Shown here: positions 18,381 through 27,953 of the stretch, in pieces
Numbering within the stretch: position 1 is the first letter of the stretch
How the letters are laid out: every line of letters starts with the position of its first letter
From: Pirellula sp.
Lineage (GTDB): Bacteria > Planctomycetota > Planctomycetia > Pirellulales > Pirellulaceae
DNA length: 64,000 nucleotides
Assembly: GCA_021300015.1 (NCBI GenBank)
Contig: JAJTFB010000001.1
Location: forward strand, 1 to 64,000
Reading direction: 5' to 3'
Position numbers and translations under genes: made by a program
The notes under the pieces: model-generated
Told to the model about the DNA's origin: nothing
The model's input: only the letters and a program-made list of their open reading frames with translations
The model's database searches: none

Positions 18381-19201
18381 ATATCGAGACGATCGCCTCG
18401 TTGGAGGATCCGCGACTCGAAGCGTATCGAAGCCTTCGTACGACGAATCTGACCCGCTTTAGCGGTCGGTTCATCGCCGAAAGTCGGCCCCTAGTACAAC
18501 GTCTCTTGGCAAGTGGATTGGAGGTCGAATCGATCTTGGTCGACCAGGACGATCTGGAGCAGGCCCGAGATTGGCTTCCCGACGACGTCCCGATTTTGGT
18601 GGTCCCTCACGATTCGATCGCCGAGTTGATCGGATTCCATTTCCATAGGGGTTTTATCGCCTGTGGTAAGCGACCGCCGATGATCCCTTGGGATCCGGCG
18701 CTGCTTGCAGGCCCTCAAGGAACCATGGAAGCCGACTGGACAGGGGTCATGCTCGTGGGGGTTCAGGATCCGGAAAACATGGGTTCGATTTTTCGATCGT
18801 GTGCGGCTTTGGGGATTCGCCATGTGGTGCTCGGGCCAAACTGCGTCGATCCCTTTGCCCGACGGGTGCTGAGGGTTTCGATGGGCAATGCGTTCAAGCT
18901 TTCTTTTTTCAGTGTTCCAGAAAGTACGCTCGGTGGTATCCCGCCGATGCTCCGAGGCGCCCAGGGGCTAGGGATCGAGTCGTTGGCCGCTTGCTTATCA
19001 GCCAAGAGTGTGGAGCTAAGGCAATACCGTCGGAGAGGTCCGGTGCTGGTGCTCTTTGGCAACGAGGCCAATGGACTGCCCGACGAGGTGATCGATGCGT
19101 GCAGCAAGGGGATTCGAATCGAGATGGCCTTGGGGACCGATTCGCTCAATGTGAGTGTCGCCGCCGGGATCTTGCTCCATTACACCTGCCGCATCGCTTG
19201 A
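18377..19201 (+). CDS. TrmH/SpoU-family RNA 2'-O-methyltransferase
   Basis: The 274 residues carry the SPOUT knot motifs: QDPENMGSIFRSC, LFGNEANGLP and SLNVSVAAGILLHY at the C-terminus, after an N-terminal substrate-binding domain. The family methylates ribose 2'-OH in rRNA or tRNA with S-adenosylmethionine; the site cannot be told from this sequence. The ATG overlaps the stop of the C25-peptidase gene by 4 bp, so translation is coupled. Confidence 0.92.
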   Translation: MNIETIASLEDPRLEAYRSLRTTNLTRFSGRFIAESRPLVQRLLASGLEVESILVDQDDLEQARDWLPDDVPILVVPHDSIAELIGFHFHRGFIACGKRPPMIPWDPALLAGPQGTMEADWTGVMLVGVQDPENMGSIFRSCAALGIRHVVLGPNCVDPFARRVLRVSMGNAFKLSFFSVPESTLGGIPPMLRGAQGLGIESLAACLSAKSVELRQYRRRGPVLVLFGNEANGLPDEVIDACSKGIRIEMALGTDSLNVSVAAGILLHYTCRIA

Positions 19202-19232
19202 TCCGAGGGATCGTGCATCGCACCGGATTTCG

Positions 19233-19532
<300 letters not shown>

Positions 19533-19587
19533 TGCGGGTTAAACGATTGTTCGTGCTTCAGGTCGATATTTCGTCGGGCTGGCGATG

Positions 19588-19618
19588 AAAAAAGGCTGCC
19601 TGTGTGCAGGCAGCCTTT
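19588..19618 (-). terminator. Rho-independent terminator of the DUF1559 gene
   Basis: A perfect 12-bp stem (19591-19602 with 19607-19618) and a 4-nt loop are followed, in the minus-strand direction, by six T residues (A run at 19588-19593). It lies about 40 bp past the stop of the DUF1559 gene and points the right way. It is the clearest intrinsic terminator I see in the window. Confidence 0.9.
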
Positions 19619-19659
19619 GAAGGTTTAGATCTGAAGGTTTAGGTCGAAGGGACAGAGGA

Positions 19660-20658
19660 TCAGTTTTCCAACGTTGCGACTTCCCGTCCGGCGATCGATG
19701 CAACGGCTTTAAGTACCTTCATATCGGCGCTGTAGCTGACGGTCCGGATCGAACCGTCGGCCATCACCGCGTTCCAGCCCGGGATATGAGCGCTGCCGAA
19801 ATCGTGGCAGGAGGTGCAGCTATCCGGTACATCGGAATGGGTACCTCGAGCGATGAATCGGACGTAGGAGTTTGTCACGCCGTGGTATTCGGGCATCCCG
19901 GCAAGTGGAGCCCGATCCCCGTAATCGCTCCCGGTTTTGTAGCGGATTGAGCTCATGGCTTTCTCACCGATGAAGAGCGTGTTGCTCGTTCCGTCGGTGA
20001 TTTCCTTCATCTGGATTTTATTCCCGAGCGACCAAACCCCCTCGGCCTCGAGATCCACACCGGCGAGGTTCGGGTCGGAACTGTAAGCGGCCCCTCCGCA
20101 CATCGCGTAGTCGGTTCGAGCCCCATATTCGCCGTATCGGTCTTTGAAGGGAGCCAGCAGAGGATAGGATTTAGCGTCCCGACGGCTAGGGCAGTAGAAG
20201 CCTTGGACGACCGCTTCGATGAAGCTGTAGTCGCTCTGAGAGATAGGCACGGCTGCCGGGATGGTGTCGCAGATTCGACCGAGGTTTTTCGCCAGTTGCT
20301 CTTGTTCCATATGGGGCAGGATTTGGACCATCCAGGGAACACCTTTTTTGTCGGTCCTGACGATGCCACCGACCATGTTGACCGCAAGGGGAGCATGTTC
20401 GCCGGCGTAGCCTGGCAGGCGTTTGGTAGCCGACTCGTAGTTGTGCGATGCGAGCACGATTTGCCGCATGCGGTTTTGGCAATCGGCACGGCGGGCCGCC
20501 TCGCGAGCGGCTTGGACCGCAGGCAAGAGCAATCCGACGAGCACTCCGATAATAGCGATGACGACCAAGAGTTCGACCAAGGTGAACCCTTGGCGTACGC
20601 TGGAACGTCGAGGGTGCTCCTGAGCACCGGACCAAGTCGACAAAAGAGAATAGGACAT
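19660..20658 (-). CDS. DUF1559 protein with prepilin-type N-terminus
   Basis: The 332-residue product has a type IV-pilin-like leader: a basic stretch, RQGFTLVELLVVIAIIGVLV with the conserved G-F-T-x3-E cleavage context, then the DUF1559 motif AVQAAREAARR. The C-terminus has the H-x9-DG signature (HIPGWNAVMADG). DUF1559 proteins are expanded in planctomycetes and are thought to be pseudopilin-like surface or secretion components. Processing would need a prepilin peptidase. The gene stands alone and ends in a strong terminator. Confidence 0.95.
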   Translation of the reverse strand: MSYSLLSTWSGAQEHPRRSSVRQGFTLVELLVVIAIIGVLVGLLLPAVQAAREAARRADCQNRMRQIVLASHNYESATKRLPGYAGEHAPLAVNMVGGIVRTDKKGVPWMVQILPHMEQEQLAKNLGRICDTIPAAVPISQSDYSFIEAVVQGFYCPSRRDAKSYPLLAPFKDRYGEYGARTDYAMCGGAAYSSDPNLAGVDLEAEGVWSLGNKIQMKEITDGTSNTLFIGEKAMSSIRYKTGSDYGDRAPLAGMPEYHGVTNSYVRFIARGTHSDVPDSCTSCHDFGSAHIPGWNAVMADGSIRTVSYSADMKVLKAVASIAGREVATLEN

Positions 20659-20968
20659 TGTCAGACTCCGAAAGAAAAAAGGGCATACGACAGAGAAGAA
20701 CGAACCGAGCCTAAGGACAGAGCCTTGACCCGTATAAGCAATTTAACGGGTCTAAAAACCACTTCGCAACAAGATTTCCAAGGGACTCATGAATAAATCG
20801 GGAAAATATTTGCCTCGTTTCTACACTCTGAAGATTGTTTCTGGGCGATTTTCGCCTTTTTTCAAAGCTCACCCAGGGAAAGTTCTCAGCAACCTGACTG
20901 GGCGCGAACGCACCCCTTGTAGGGAAAAACTCTACGGATAAACCAAACGATTCAAAAGGAAATGGCTC
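20659..20968. other. 310-bp divergent intergenic region
   Basis: This lies between the DUF1559 gene (minus) and the peroxiredoxin gene (plus) and presumably holds both promoters. It is AT-richer than its surroundings around 20770-20860. A ribosome site AAAGGA lies just before the peroxiredoxin ATG. I see no tRNA, no strong hairpin and no recognisable operator. Confidence 0.5.
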
Positions 20969-21451
20969 ATGTCTGACTGGCTCGAAGTAGGAACCAAAGC
21001 GCCCGCGTTGACTCTCCCGGATGCTCAGGGCAAGAAGGTCAAGCTTTCGGATTTCAAAGGGTCCCCGGTGGTCCTTTACTTTTATCCCAAGGACGATACG
21101 CCGGGGTGCACCAAGGAGGCCTGTGCGTTTCGCGATCAGTCCGAGGCATTCAAGAAGCTCGGAGCCGTCGTCTTGGGGGTCAGTGCCGACTCTTCGGCTT
21201 CGCATGCGAAATTCCGGGACAAGTATTCTTTGAATTTTCCTTTGCTGGCCGACGAGAGCCATGAAGTATCGGAGAAATATGGGGCTTGGAGGGAGAAGAA
21301 CATGTACGGAAAGAAATCCATGGGGATCCAGCGCAGCACGTACCTGATCGATGCGGAGGGCAAGGTGGCGCGGGTTTGGAAGAAAGTCAGTGTCGATGGG
21401 CACGACGCAGCGGTCTTAGAGGCCTTGCAGGAGCTCGTCGCATCGGATTAG
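20969..21451 (+). CDS. bcp: thioredoxin-dependent thiol peroxidase, BCP/PrxQ type
   Basis: The 160-residue peroxiredoxin has the peroxidatic Cys in [18 protein letters not shown], with the second Cys five residues on, as in the PrxQ class. It reduces hydrogen peroxide and organic peroxides in the cytoplasm using thioredoxin. Other family landmarks are [16 protein letters not shown] and [10 protein letters not shown]. An AAAGGA ribosome site precedes the ATG. dapB follows 53 bp downstream on the same strand. Confidence 0.95.
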   Translation: MSDWLEVGTKAPALTLPDAQGKKVKLSDFKGSPVVLYFYPKDDTPGCTKEACAFRDQSEAFKKLGAVVLGVSADSSASHAKFRDKYSLNFPLLADESHEVSEKYGAWREKNMYGKKSMGIQRSTYLIDAEGKVARVWKKVSVDGHDAAVLEALQELVASD

Positions 21452-21504
21452 ATATCGGGCCTTGCCAAGGTTGGCCCCCAATTCAATTTTTTGCTGAGCA
21501 GACT

Positions 21505-22305
21505 ATGACTTCTAAGATTGCACTGGTCATTCACGGTGCTTCAGGCCGAAACGGCAAGCGACTCTTGGCCCTCGGGTCGATCGATCCTCAAGTGCAGATC
21601 GTCGGAGCGTTGGTCCGCGGCGGATCGAGTGCGCTAGGGCACGATGCGGGAAGTTTCTCGGGGATAGAGCCCATGGGCTTGGCCATCGGTGATCGTTGGC
21701 CAGAAGCCTTTGACTGCGCGATCGACTTTTCGAGTCCCGATGGGTGCATGCGAGCTTTGGAGCAATGCCTCGAACGTCGATCGAGCATGGTGATCGCCAC
21801 GACGGGCTTGGAAGCAAAGGATCTTGATAGGATCGAGAAAGCTTCGTCAAAGATTCCGATTTGTCTGGCTCCCAACACCAGCGTGGCAGTCAACATCGGA
21901 ATGAAACTCGTCGAGCAAGCTGCCAAGGCGTTCAAAGATGTGCCCGGCGGAGCCGACGTCGAGATCATCGAACGCCACCATAGGTACAAGGAGGACAGTC
22001 CTAGCGGTACGGCGATCAAGCTCGGGCAGATCATCGCCCAGCAGATGGGGATCGATAGCCACGTGCACGGTCGTCAAGGGATGGTCGGCAAACGCCCTCA
22101 CAACGAGATCGGCTACCATGCGGTGCGTGTTGGAGACGATGTGGGTCAGCACACGGTCGTCTTTGGGATGATGGGAGAGCTTGTCGAAATCCGAGTCGCG
22201 GCCTCGAGCCGAGATAGCTATGCATCCGGAGCGATCTCGGCGGCCAAATTTCTCGTGGGCAAAGCCCCGGGTATGTATACGATGGCCGATGTGTTGGGTC
22301 TATAA
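21505..22305 (+). CDS. dapB: 4-hydroxy-tetrahydrodipicolinate reductase
   Basis: This 266-residue enzyme reduces 4-hydroxy-tetrahydrodipicolinate with NAD(P)H in lysine and diaminopimelate synthesis. The N-terminal nucleotide loop is HGASGRNGKR, and the substrate and catalytic signature EIIERHHRYKEDSPSGTA is intact. I use the ATG at 21505, which directly precedes the Rossmann strand; the open frame upstream covers the end of the peroxiredoxin gene. Presence of DapB fits a diaminopimelate pathway and probably peptidoglycan. Confidence 0.94.
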   Translation: MTSKIALVIHGASGRNGKRLLALGSIDPQVQIVGALVRGGSSALGHDAGSFSGIEPMGLAIGDRWPEAFDCAIDFSSPDGCMRALEQCLERRSSMVIATTGLEAKDLDRIEKASSKIPICLAPNTSVAVNIGMKLVEQAAKAFKDVPGGADVEIIERHHRYKEDSPSGTAIKLGQIIAQQMGIDSHVHGRQGMVGKRPHNEIGYHAVRVGDDVGQHTVVFGMMGELVEIRVAASSRDSYASGAISAAKFLVGKAPGMYTMADVLGL

Positions 22306-22308
22306 GCC

Positions 22309-22677
22309 ATGGCCAAATGCGATCAGGGTTATCTGTGCAGAGTCTGTGGCCAGGAGGTCGAGACGCTCTGCGAAAGCGCCCTATACTTGCGTTTCGTGAT
22401 CGGGGAGATTGACCCTGAGACTCTCCATCTGAGTTCCGAGTGCCATCTGCGATGCAATCCGGTCCTTGCGCAATTCATCGTCGATGAGCGTTTTGAAAAT
22501 GCCCCACCGGTGCCAGAGGGCTTTGGGGTGGAGTATCTCGACGCTAGGTACGCAGCAGCCAGGAAGGAACTCATCACGCGTGGCTATCGAAGGTTGCGTG
22601 AGATCCAATCGAATCGCAAGAGGTTCCCGCACGTGCAGAACTACGTGCTCGAGGAGTTCGAGGGTAAGTGGAAGTAG
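22309..22677 (+). CDS. small hypothetical protein with Cys pairs
   Basis: This 122-residue soluble protein has a CRVCGQEVETLC stretch near 11-22 and another CHLRC near 46-50, suggesting a zinc-binding fold. The C-terminal half is charged and helical (RYRRL- and RFPHVQNYVLEEF-like segments). No family is recognised. The ATG lies 3 bp after the dapB stop, so it is probably co-transcribed with it. Confidence 0.65.
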   Translation: MAKCDQGYLCRVCGQEVETLCESALYLRFVIGEIDPETLHLSSECHLRCNPVLAQFIVDERFENAPPVPEGFGVEYLDARYAAARKELITRGYRRLREIQSNRKRFPHVQNYVLEEFEGKWK

Positions 22678-22709
22678 ATGTACAAGCAGATTGAGGTCTG
22701 GCGGTTTTT

Positions 22710-24455
22710 TTAGCCGACCTGCAAAGAGGCTTCGAGCGAGCGTAAGATATCGGGCACTTGCATCGAAGTATTGCCCACTTGGAGGGACTCCTTGCCATCG
22801 ATCCAGCTTTCGACCTTTTTCTGAGCTGAGATGACCGTCGAGTGCTGGCGGTTGCCGAAGTATTCGCCGATTTCCGATAGGGCTGTCCGGGTGTGTTTGC
22901 GTGCAAGGAACATCGCGAGCATTCGTGGCTGGCTCAACGACTGGCATTTGGATTTGGTCTGGAGCTTCTGGTGTTCCAATCCGAACGCCTTGCAAACGGC
23001 TTGTTCGATATCGTGCAAACGAACGATCGGGCGGTTGGCACGGACGATGTCACCGATGGCGCTGGTGGCTTCCTCGGGGCTCAGTTCGCGACCGAGCATA
23101 CGGTGTTTGGCTACGAGGCGAAGCACGATTCCTTGGAGGACCCGCGCGTCGGACCCGCATTGCTCGGAGATCCAGCCTAGGACATCCTCGTCGATGCTCA
23201 AGGAGTGTTGCGAACAGAGTCGGCCGAGCAACGAGCGCCGAGTCTGCGCATCCATCGGTTCAATCGGACAGATCATGCCCCCCGAGAGCCTCGCATGCAG
23301 GTCATTGCCGAGCCCATCGAGCTCATGCAATCCTCGGTCGGAAACCAAAATGACTTGGCGGGATTCACGCAGCAACATATCGATCGTGTTGCGCAGCTCG
23401 ATCAGCGTACCGGACTTTCCCAAACAGAACTGAACATCGTCGATGACCAAGACCTCGACATCGCGGTACTTCTTGCGGAAGCTGGCAAAGCCACCTGACT
23501 TGGCGTTCTCGGTGTACTCGATGGTGAATTGCTCGCCGGTTAGGAAGATCGCGCGGCGGTATCGCTGCTGCTGCTTGAGCCTTTGCGACAAGCCAAGTGC
23601 CAAGTGGGTCTTGCCGACTCCGTGCGGTCCGTGGATCAACAACGGACTGATCTGCCCGGGGCGCTCGAGGACCATCTGGCAGGCGGTCCATGCGAACCGA
23701 TTATGAGCACCGACGATGAACTCATCCCAGCGGCGTTCCTGCTGGCGACGCATCGCGACCAAGCGGTCGATTTCCCGATCCTGAGCGTTCCCCTCGTCGT
23801 GCAAGCTGCCTTGGCTCGGCGATCCCTTGGCATCGGGATTTCCCGATTGGAGGTCTGCCGATCGGGAGTCCTCTGGACGGACCAACCTCAAGGGCCCAGC
23901 AAGCGTCTGGATCGCAGGATCGCAATCCGTCGGTCCAGACGCTTGAGGTACGGCAGCAAGAGGTATAGCGTTCACGGGCGATGGGCTTGGAAGGAGGCTC
24001 GAATCGGGTGCGACAGATGGTTGGTAAACGGACGGTTGGTCAGGGGATTGGACCGGGACTCCATGGTAAGCGATCTGAGAGGTCTTGCGACCGCCAGGGG
24101 CAGATTTCCGTCTAGAATTCTCTTTCGAGCAGGTTGGGTTTGTCTCTTGGGCGGGAGTTGCTTGGGCGACATGGAGCTCAAAACCCCACCCATCGCCAAA
24201 AACCTCAGAAACCACACTTCGGAGATCCTCGCGGAACATCCTCAGGATGCATTCGGACACAAAGGCCGATCCGACAAGGACTTGGAGCTTCTGATCGGCC
24301 GTGACTTGCCAGCCGACCTGCGGTCCAAACCACAAATTCATGCGATCCATGCCCAGCCTTTGCCGGAGGGTCGCAGCCAACTGCGGAACCAACCGGATTT
24401 GTGCCTCAGCAACATCATGCGCTTCGAGCATCGCAATCTCCCAACCCTGCGACAT
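22710..24455 (-). CDS. dnaA: chromosomal replication initiator DnaA
   Basis: The 581 residues show the four-domain DnaA plan: an N-terminal domain (about 1-98), a very long linker (about 100-240, rich in Pro, Ser and Gln), an AAA+ domain with Walker A GPHGVGKTH at 276-284 and Walker B VLVIDDVQF at about 335-343, and a C-terminal DNA-binding domain with EIGEYFGNRQHSTVI (about 530-545). E. coli DnaA has 467 residues; the linker accounts for the difference. A second in-frame ATG at 24431 has a better ribosome site (GGGAG) and may be the true start. No dnaN, recF or gyrB is adjacent, and I see no cluster of TTATCCACA boxes. Confidence 0.88.
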   Translation of the reverse strand: MSQGWEIAMLEAHDVAEAQIRLVPQLAATLRQRLGMDRMNLWFGPQVGWQVTADQKLQVLVGSAFVSECILRMFREDLRSVVSEVFGDGWGFELHVAQATPAQETNPTCSKENSRRKSAPGGRKTSQIAYHGVPVQSPDQPSVYQPSVAPDSSLLPSPSPVNAIPLAAVPQASGPTDCDPAIQTLAGPLRLVRPEDSRSADLQSGNPDAKGSPSQGSLHDEGNAQDREIDRLVAMRRQQERRWDEFIVGAHNRFAWTACQMVLERPGQISPLLIHGPHGVGKTHLALGLSQRLKQQQRYRRAIFLTGEQFTIEYTENAKSGGFASFRKKYRDVEVLVIDDVQFCLGKSGTLIELRNTIDMLLRESRQVILVSDRGLHELDGLGNDLHARLSGGMICPIEPMDAQTRRSLLGRLCSQHSLSIDEDVLGWISEQCGSDARVLQGIVLRLVAKHRMLGRELSPEEATSAIGDIVRANRPIVRLHDIEQAVCKAFGLEHQKLQTKSKCQSLSQPRMLAMFLARKHTRTALSEIGEYFGNRQHSTVISAQKKVESWIDGKESLQVGNTSMQVPDILRSLEASLQVG

Positions 24456-24718
24456 TTGTCCAACAAACTCCTCGATCGGGTACCTCCCCGATCGTTGCTC
24501 GGGAGGACCATTGGGATTCGATGTCGAAGCCCACGGTCTACCGAGCGGGTCCGGATTTTAGGATTGCTAGCATTCGAGTCAAACAAGAATGCCAAAGAAG
24601 ATTAAAGTTTTCCCGGCGGGCGTGTGAAGATGCTGTAAAGAACGGAGCAAACCGTCGGGTAGAAATGTCTTTTATAAACAAGCGACGGTCCCGAAGTCGG
24701 TGGAAAACCCGTCAGGTT

Positions 24719-25210
24719 TCAGGCTTGGTTTTTTCGACGCTCGTAGCGTTCGTACCGGGTGGGCCAATCGTTGTGCAAATCGCTTGGAATCGACTCGCTT
24801 TCCAACAGGGAAAACTCGTGCAATGGCAGTGGTTCCAACACGGTATCGCCGTCGATATCGGCCAGGACGCGTGTCAGGTGGATTGTATCGACGCGTGGTA
24901 GGCACTGGCGGTAGATCTCTGAGCCACCGACGACGAAAAGCGATTGTCCCTCAGGGACTTGCGCATAGGCTTGTTCAAGATCGTTTACAACGATTGCACC
25001 GTCGATTCGGTAATCGATTTGCCTTGTGAGGATCATCGTGGTGCGGCCTGGCAGGAGCCGTCCGATCGACTCGTAGGTCTTGCGCCCCATCAGGAGGGTT
25101 TGGCCCATGGTCAAGCGTTTGAATCGCATCAGGTCCGAACGGAGTTTCCAGGGCAAGCGGTCTTGGAGACCGATCGTACCGTTGCGGGCCATGGCCACGA
25201 CGAGTCGCAT
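24719..25210 (-). CDS. folA: dihydrofolate reductase
   Basis: The product (163 residues from ATG 25210) reduces dihydrofolate to tetrahydrofolate with NADPH. Landmarks are the N-terminal MRLVVAMARNGTIG, LPWKLRSDLMRFK with the acidic substrate residue, the cofactor loop MGRKTYESIG and VVGGSEIY. The frame extends to 25285, but the extra 25 residues overlap the next gene's end and lie before the conserved strand, so I take 25210. It is the last gene of a minus-strand run fabZ - small hypothetical - folA. Confidence 0.93.
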   Translation of the reverse strand: MRLVVAMARNGTIGLQDRLPWKLRSDLMRFKRLTMGQTLLMGRKTYESIGRLLPGRTTMILTRQIDYRIDGAIVVNDLEQAYAQVPEGQSLFVVGGSEIYRQCLPRVDTIHLTRVLADIDGDTVLEPLPLHEFSLLESESIPSDLHNDWPTRYERYERRKNQA

Positions 25211-25227
25211 GCTAGGTGGGCTTGGAG

Positions 25228-25542
25228 CTAGGGTCTGACGATTTGGACTTTGGTGATTTGAAACTTCTTGAGCCACTCGAGCCACCGTTCATGATCTTCG
25301 CTCAATTCGATCTCAGCGACCGATTCGGCGTCCAAGGGGGAAACCACGGAGAAACAACCATCATCCAACCAGCGATCGACATTTTGGGGTTCGATCCAGT
25401 ATTCGTTGGGACCGAGTTTAGGGGCGTTTGGGGAATCATCGGGGGTCATGAAGTAAACGACCTCCAATCGAAACCGCTCGGGCATGTCTAGAGGTGGGGT
25501 CGCAAGCCCATCGAGCGGGATGATTTTCAAGGAATTGCTCAT
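25228..25542 (-). CDS. small hypothetical protein
   Basis: This 104-residue acidic soluble protein contains PERFRLEVVYFMTPDDS, YWIEPQNVDRWLDDG and EHERWLEWLKKFQI. No family is recognised. The ATG at 25542 is chosen because it gives no overlap with fabZ; the frame opens at 25587. It sits between fabZ and folA with short gaps, as in an operon. Function is unknown. Confidence 0.6.
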   Translation of the reverse strand: MSNSLKIIPLDGLATPPLDMPERFRLEVVYFMTPDDSPNAPKLGPNEYWIEPQNVDRWLDDGCFSVVSPLDAESVAEIELSEDHERWLEWLKKFQITKVQIVRP

Positions 25543-25558
25543 GGATCCAGCCGCTGAA

Positions 25559-25993
25559 TTACTCGGGTTTGGCGACGCTGCAGGCAAAGTCCAATCGGGC
25601 GGCTAGTTGACCATCGACGGTCACCTTGCCGGTCATAAAGTAAGCGTTGGAAACGACTTCCTTCAAAACTACTTGGATGTCAACTTTCTCGCCCGGTCGG
25701 ACCATCCGCTTGAACTTGGCCCCGTCGATCCTTGTGGCCACTGGCACAACCCCTTGGTTCGGGGTGACATTGGCCAGCAGGATCGCGCCGCTTTGCAAGC
25801 AGCATTCGCAAAGGATGACGCCTGGGACCAGCGGAAAGTTCGGGAAGTGCCCTTGGAGGAAGAATTCATCCGGCTGAAACGTCTTGACGCAATGGATCGT
25901 CGAGTCGGTCTGTTCGAGAACTTCATCGACAAGCAGCATGGGCTTGCGGTGAGGAATGAGAGCCTCGATTTGGGCTCGGGACATCGCGGTCAT
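25559..25993 (-). CDS. fabZ: 3-hydroxyacyl-[acyl-carrier-protein] dehydratase FabZ
   Basis: The 144-residue hot-dog-fold enzyme dehydrates 3-hydroxyacyl-ACP in type II fatty acid synthesis. The catalytic His is in LQGHFPNFPLVPGV, and the catalytic Glu is in the following helix ILCECCLQ. The start has two close in-frame ATGs (25993 and 25984). It lies downstream of dcd on the same strand with a 40-bp gap. Confidence 0.94.
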   Translation of the reverse strand: MTAMSRAQIEALIPHRKPMLLVDEVLEQTDSTIHCVKTFQPDEFFLQGHFPNFPLVPGVILCECCLQSGAILLANVTPNQGVVPVATRIDGAKFKRMVRPGEKVDIQVVLKEVVSNAYFMTGKVTVDGQLAARLDFACSVAKPE

Positions 25994-26033
25994 GAGGGTT
26001 CCTGGTAGGACGGGATTTAACGTGTGGGTATTT

Positions 26034-26672
26034 TCAGGCGTAATGGGATGGATCTTCCCCTGAGTGTTCGCCGGTCGCCTGCGCGACGCACTGTTCGACG
26101 CACGAGGCAGCCAGCGTATCGAAGTCGAGTTGTAGTTGTTCGTACTCGCGTCTGCCGGAGAACTCCTTGAACATCAAGCTCGGTTGGATGTCGAGGCTGT
26201 TTTGGTATTTGCTCGAGCAACATTCGCGCACATCCCCGACGATTTCCTGGTAGGCGATCTGACAGATCTTCACACCCGGATAGATTCGAATCGGTTGGAT
26301 CGTGTAGAGTTCGATCGTCCAGTGCCCGCGATATCCGATGCTTCCAAAGCCGCCCGATCCGTGGACGAAAAGGCCCAATCGCGACAGCGAGGATCGGCCT
26401 GAGATCATCGGTACCAACCGATGGGTTTCGGTGTACTCGACGGTCCGTCCGAGGTAGAGTTGCCCGGGGCTCAGAATCAACCCATCCTCGGGGATTCGAA
26501 GCCTTCGGAAACGATTGGGCTCTTTGATGTCCAGCACGACTTCTTCGTAGACGAGAAGTTCGTTATGAAGGGTCAAGTCGTAGCTGTTGGGATTGCAATG
26601 CTCGTCTGCAAATGGGCTTATGCAAACGTCCGATCCCAATCGAGTGCGTATCTCTTCACCGGAAAGAATCAT
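26034..26672 (-). CDS. dcd: dCTP deaminase family protein
   Basis: The 212 residues begin MILSGEEIRTRL, the usual Dcd start. They contain GRSSLSRLGLFV and GYRGHWTIELYT, which match the nucleotide-binding and catalytic Glu region of dCTP deaminases. The enzyme makes dUTP from dCTP for thymidylate synthesis. The C-terminus (about 165-212) is longer and differs from short Dcd proteins, so a bifunctional dCTP deaminase/dUTPase cannot be excluded. The upstream open frame to 26750 is not protein-like. Confidence 0.88.
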   Translation of the reverse strand: MILSGEEIRTRLGSDVCISPFADEHCNPNSYDLTLHNELLVYEEVVLDIKEPNRFRRLRIPEDGLILSPGQLYLGRTVEYTETHRLVPMISGRSSLSRLGLFVHGSGGFGSIGYRGHWTIELYTIQPIRIYPGVKICQIAYQEIVGDVRECCSSKYQNSLDIQPSLMFKEFSGRREYEQLQLDFDTLAASCVEQCVAQATGEHSGEDPSHYA

Positions 26673-26838
26673 GGAGAATCCTTGCCAGAACCTAAAAGGG
26701 GCAAAAGGGGACGAGCCGAGAACGTCGAGCGGAGAACTCGCCCAAAGCATACACCCGCCAAGGGGGGCTTCGCTAGCACTCCCCGAGGTTTCTTGGAAGA
26801 AAATCTGCCCGAGCTTGGAAATCGCATGCTTGTGTTTT

Positions 26839-27785
26839 TTAAGAGGGAGTCATCCCCAACTGCGCGAGCCAACGTTGGCAAGCAACCGGCCAATCCGAGG
26901 TGCCTGGAATCGATCGGGCAAGCCCCACGCCATGGGGTCCCTTTTGATACACATGCAATTCCCCTGGAACCTGCTTTGCGACCATCGCTTGGTAAAAGAC
27001 TAAAGAATTTTCGACCGGCACGGGTTTGTCTTCCAGGGTATGCATCAGAAAGGTCGGAGGTGTATCGGCTCGGACGTTGCGCTCGCTGGCAAACGCTTGC
27101 AGGGTTTCCTTCGAAGCGTTTTCTCCAAGCAGATTCACCTCGCTGCCACGATGGGTAAAGCTGCTGCCCATCGAAATAACGGGATAGCAGAGGATGGCAA
27201 AATCGGGTCGTGAGGATTGCTGGGCGATCGGATCCGAAGCGTTTTTGTCTCCGGTGTCGAACTGGGTGATGACCGTTGCCCACCAGCCGAAAAGCCGATG
27301 ATCCCAATTTTGTTTGGATCGATGTTCCATTCGGCGGCCTTGGCTCTGACGGTGCGCACGGCCCGCTGAGCATCCTGCAGGGGGGCCGGATGGCCGTACC
27401 CCTTGCCCCGATGGCGATAATCGCAAAGCACGGCCGTCAATCCGATCGAATTGGCCCACTGGACCATCTGCTTGCCCTCGTGATCCATGGCCAAGCCGCC
27501 GTAGCCACCCCCTGGACAGATGATCAGTGCACCGGTCGGTTTTTCGGATGGGACTTTCCGAACCGTAATTTTCGGCACGTCCTTGGCTTCGGTGCCCAAG
27601 GCTCCCGGTGCGCCATCGGCCCAGAGCGACATTTCCAGATCTTCCTGGTATGCTGATTCGATCGGATTTTCCAAGGTGGCCCCGTCGACTTGCCCAACCC
27701 CAAGCATCATTCCCAGCAGGAGCATGCACCAGAGCCAAGCCGAGCCAACTCGAAGCTTCCTTCCAACAGGATCGCTAAGCGACAT
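26839..27785 (-). pseudogene. secreted alpha/beta hydrolase (acetyl esterase type), frameshifted
   Basis: Two overlapping frames give one protein. The first (27785 down) has a signal peptide, CPGGGYGGLA (oxyanion hole) and the nucleophile elbow GFSAGG. Right after the elbow the family sequence jumps to the next frame, which continues TVITQFDTGDK, then DTPPTFLMHTLEDK (acid) and KGPHGVGL (catalytic His) to 26839. The junction is at about 27272-27285. The family usually has H-L-A after the elbow; restoring the frame there needs about 7 bases. The intact protein would have about 317 residues. Either a recent inactivating deletion or a sequencing error is possible. The divergent redoxin fusion gene shares its promoter region. 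Confidence 0.82.
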
Positions 27786-27953
27786 TGTGTTATTCTTTCC
27801 TATGTAGTTTACTTAATTCCAAGAGAACCGGACTCAAAACGAATACTCCAGCGGAGTGACTATCCAACGGAGGTTCCACAAGAAGCCCCTGAGGACATCC
27901 CTTTAACGAACATCTTTACCGAACATATCGTACAGGATTTTTCGGACCGACCC

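Noticed and set aside
23583-24605. Plus-strand frame of 340 codons opposite dnaA
   Set aside because: It is antisense to AAA+ motifs that are clearly on the minus strand.
24456-24718. Candidate origin of replication upstream of dnaA
   Set aside because: No DnaA-box cluster, AT-rich unwinding stretch or dnaN neighbour is visible by eye.
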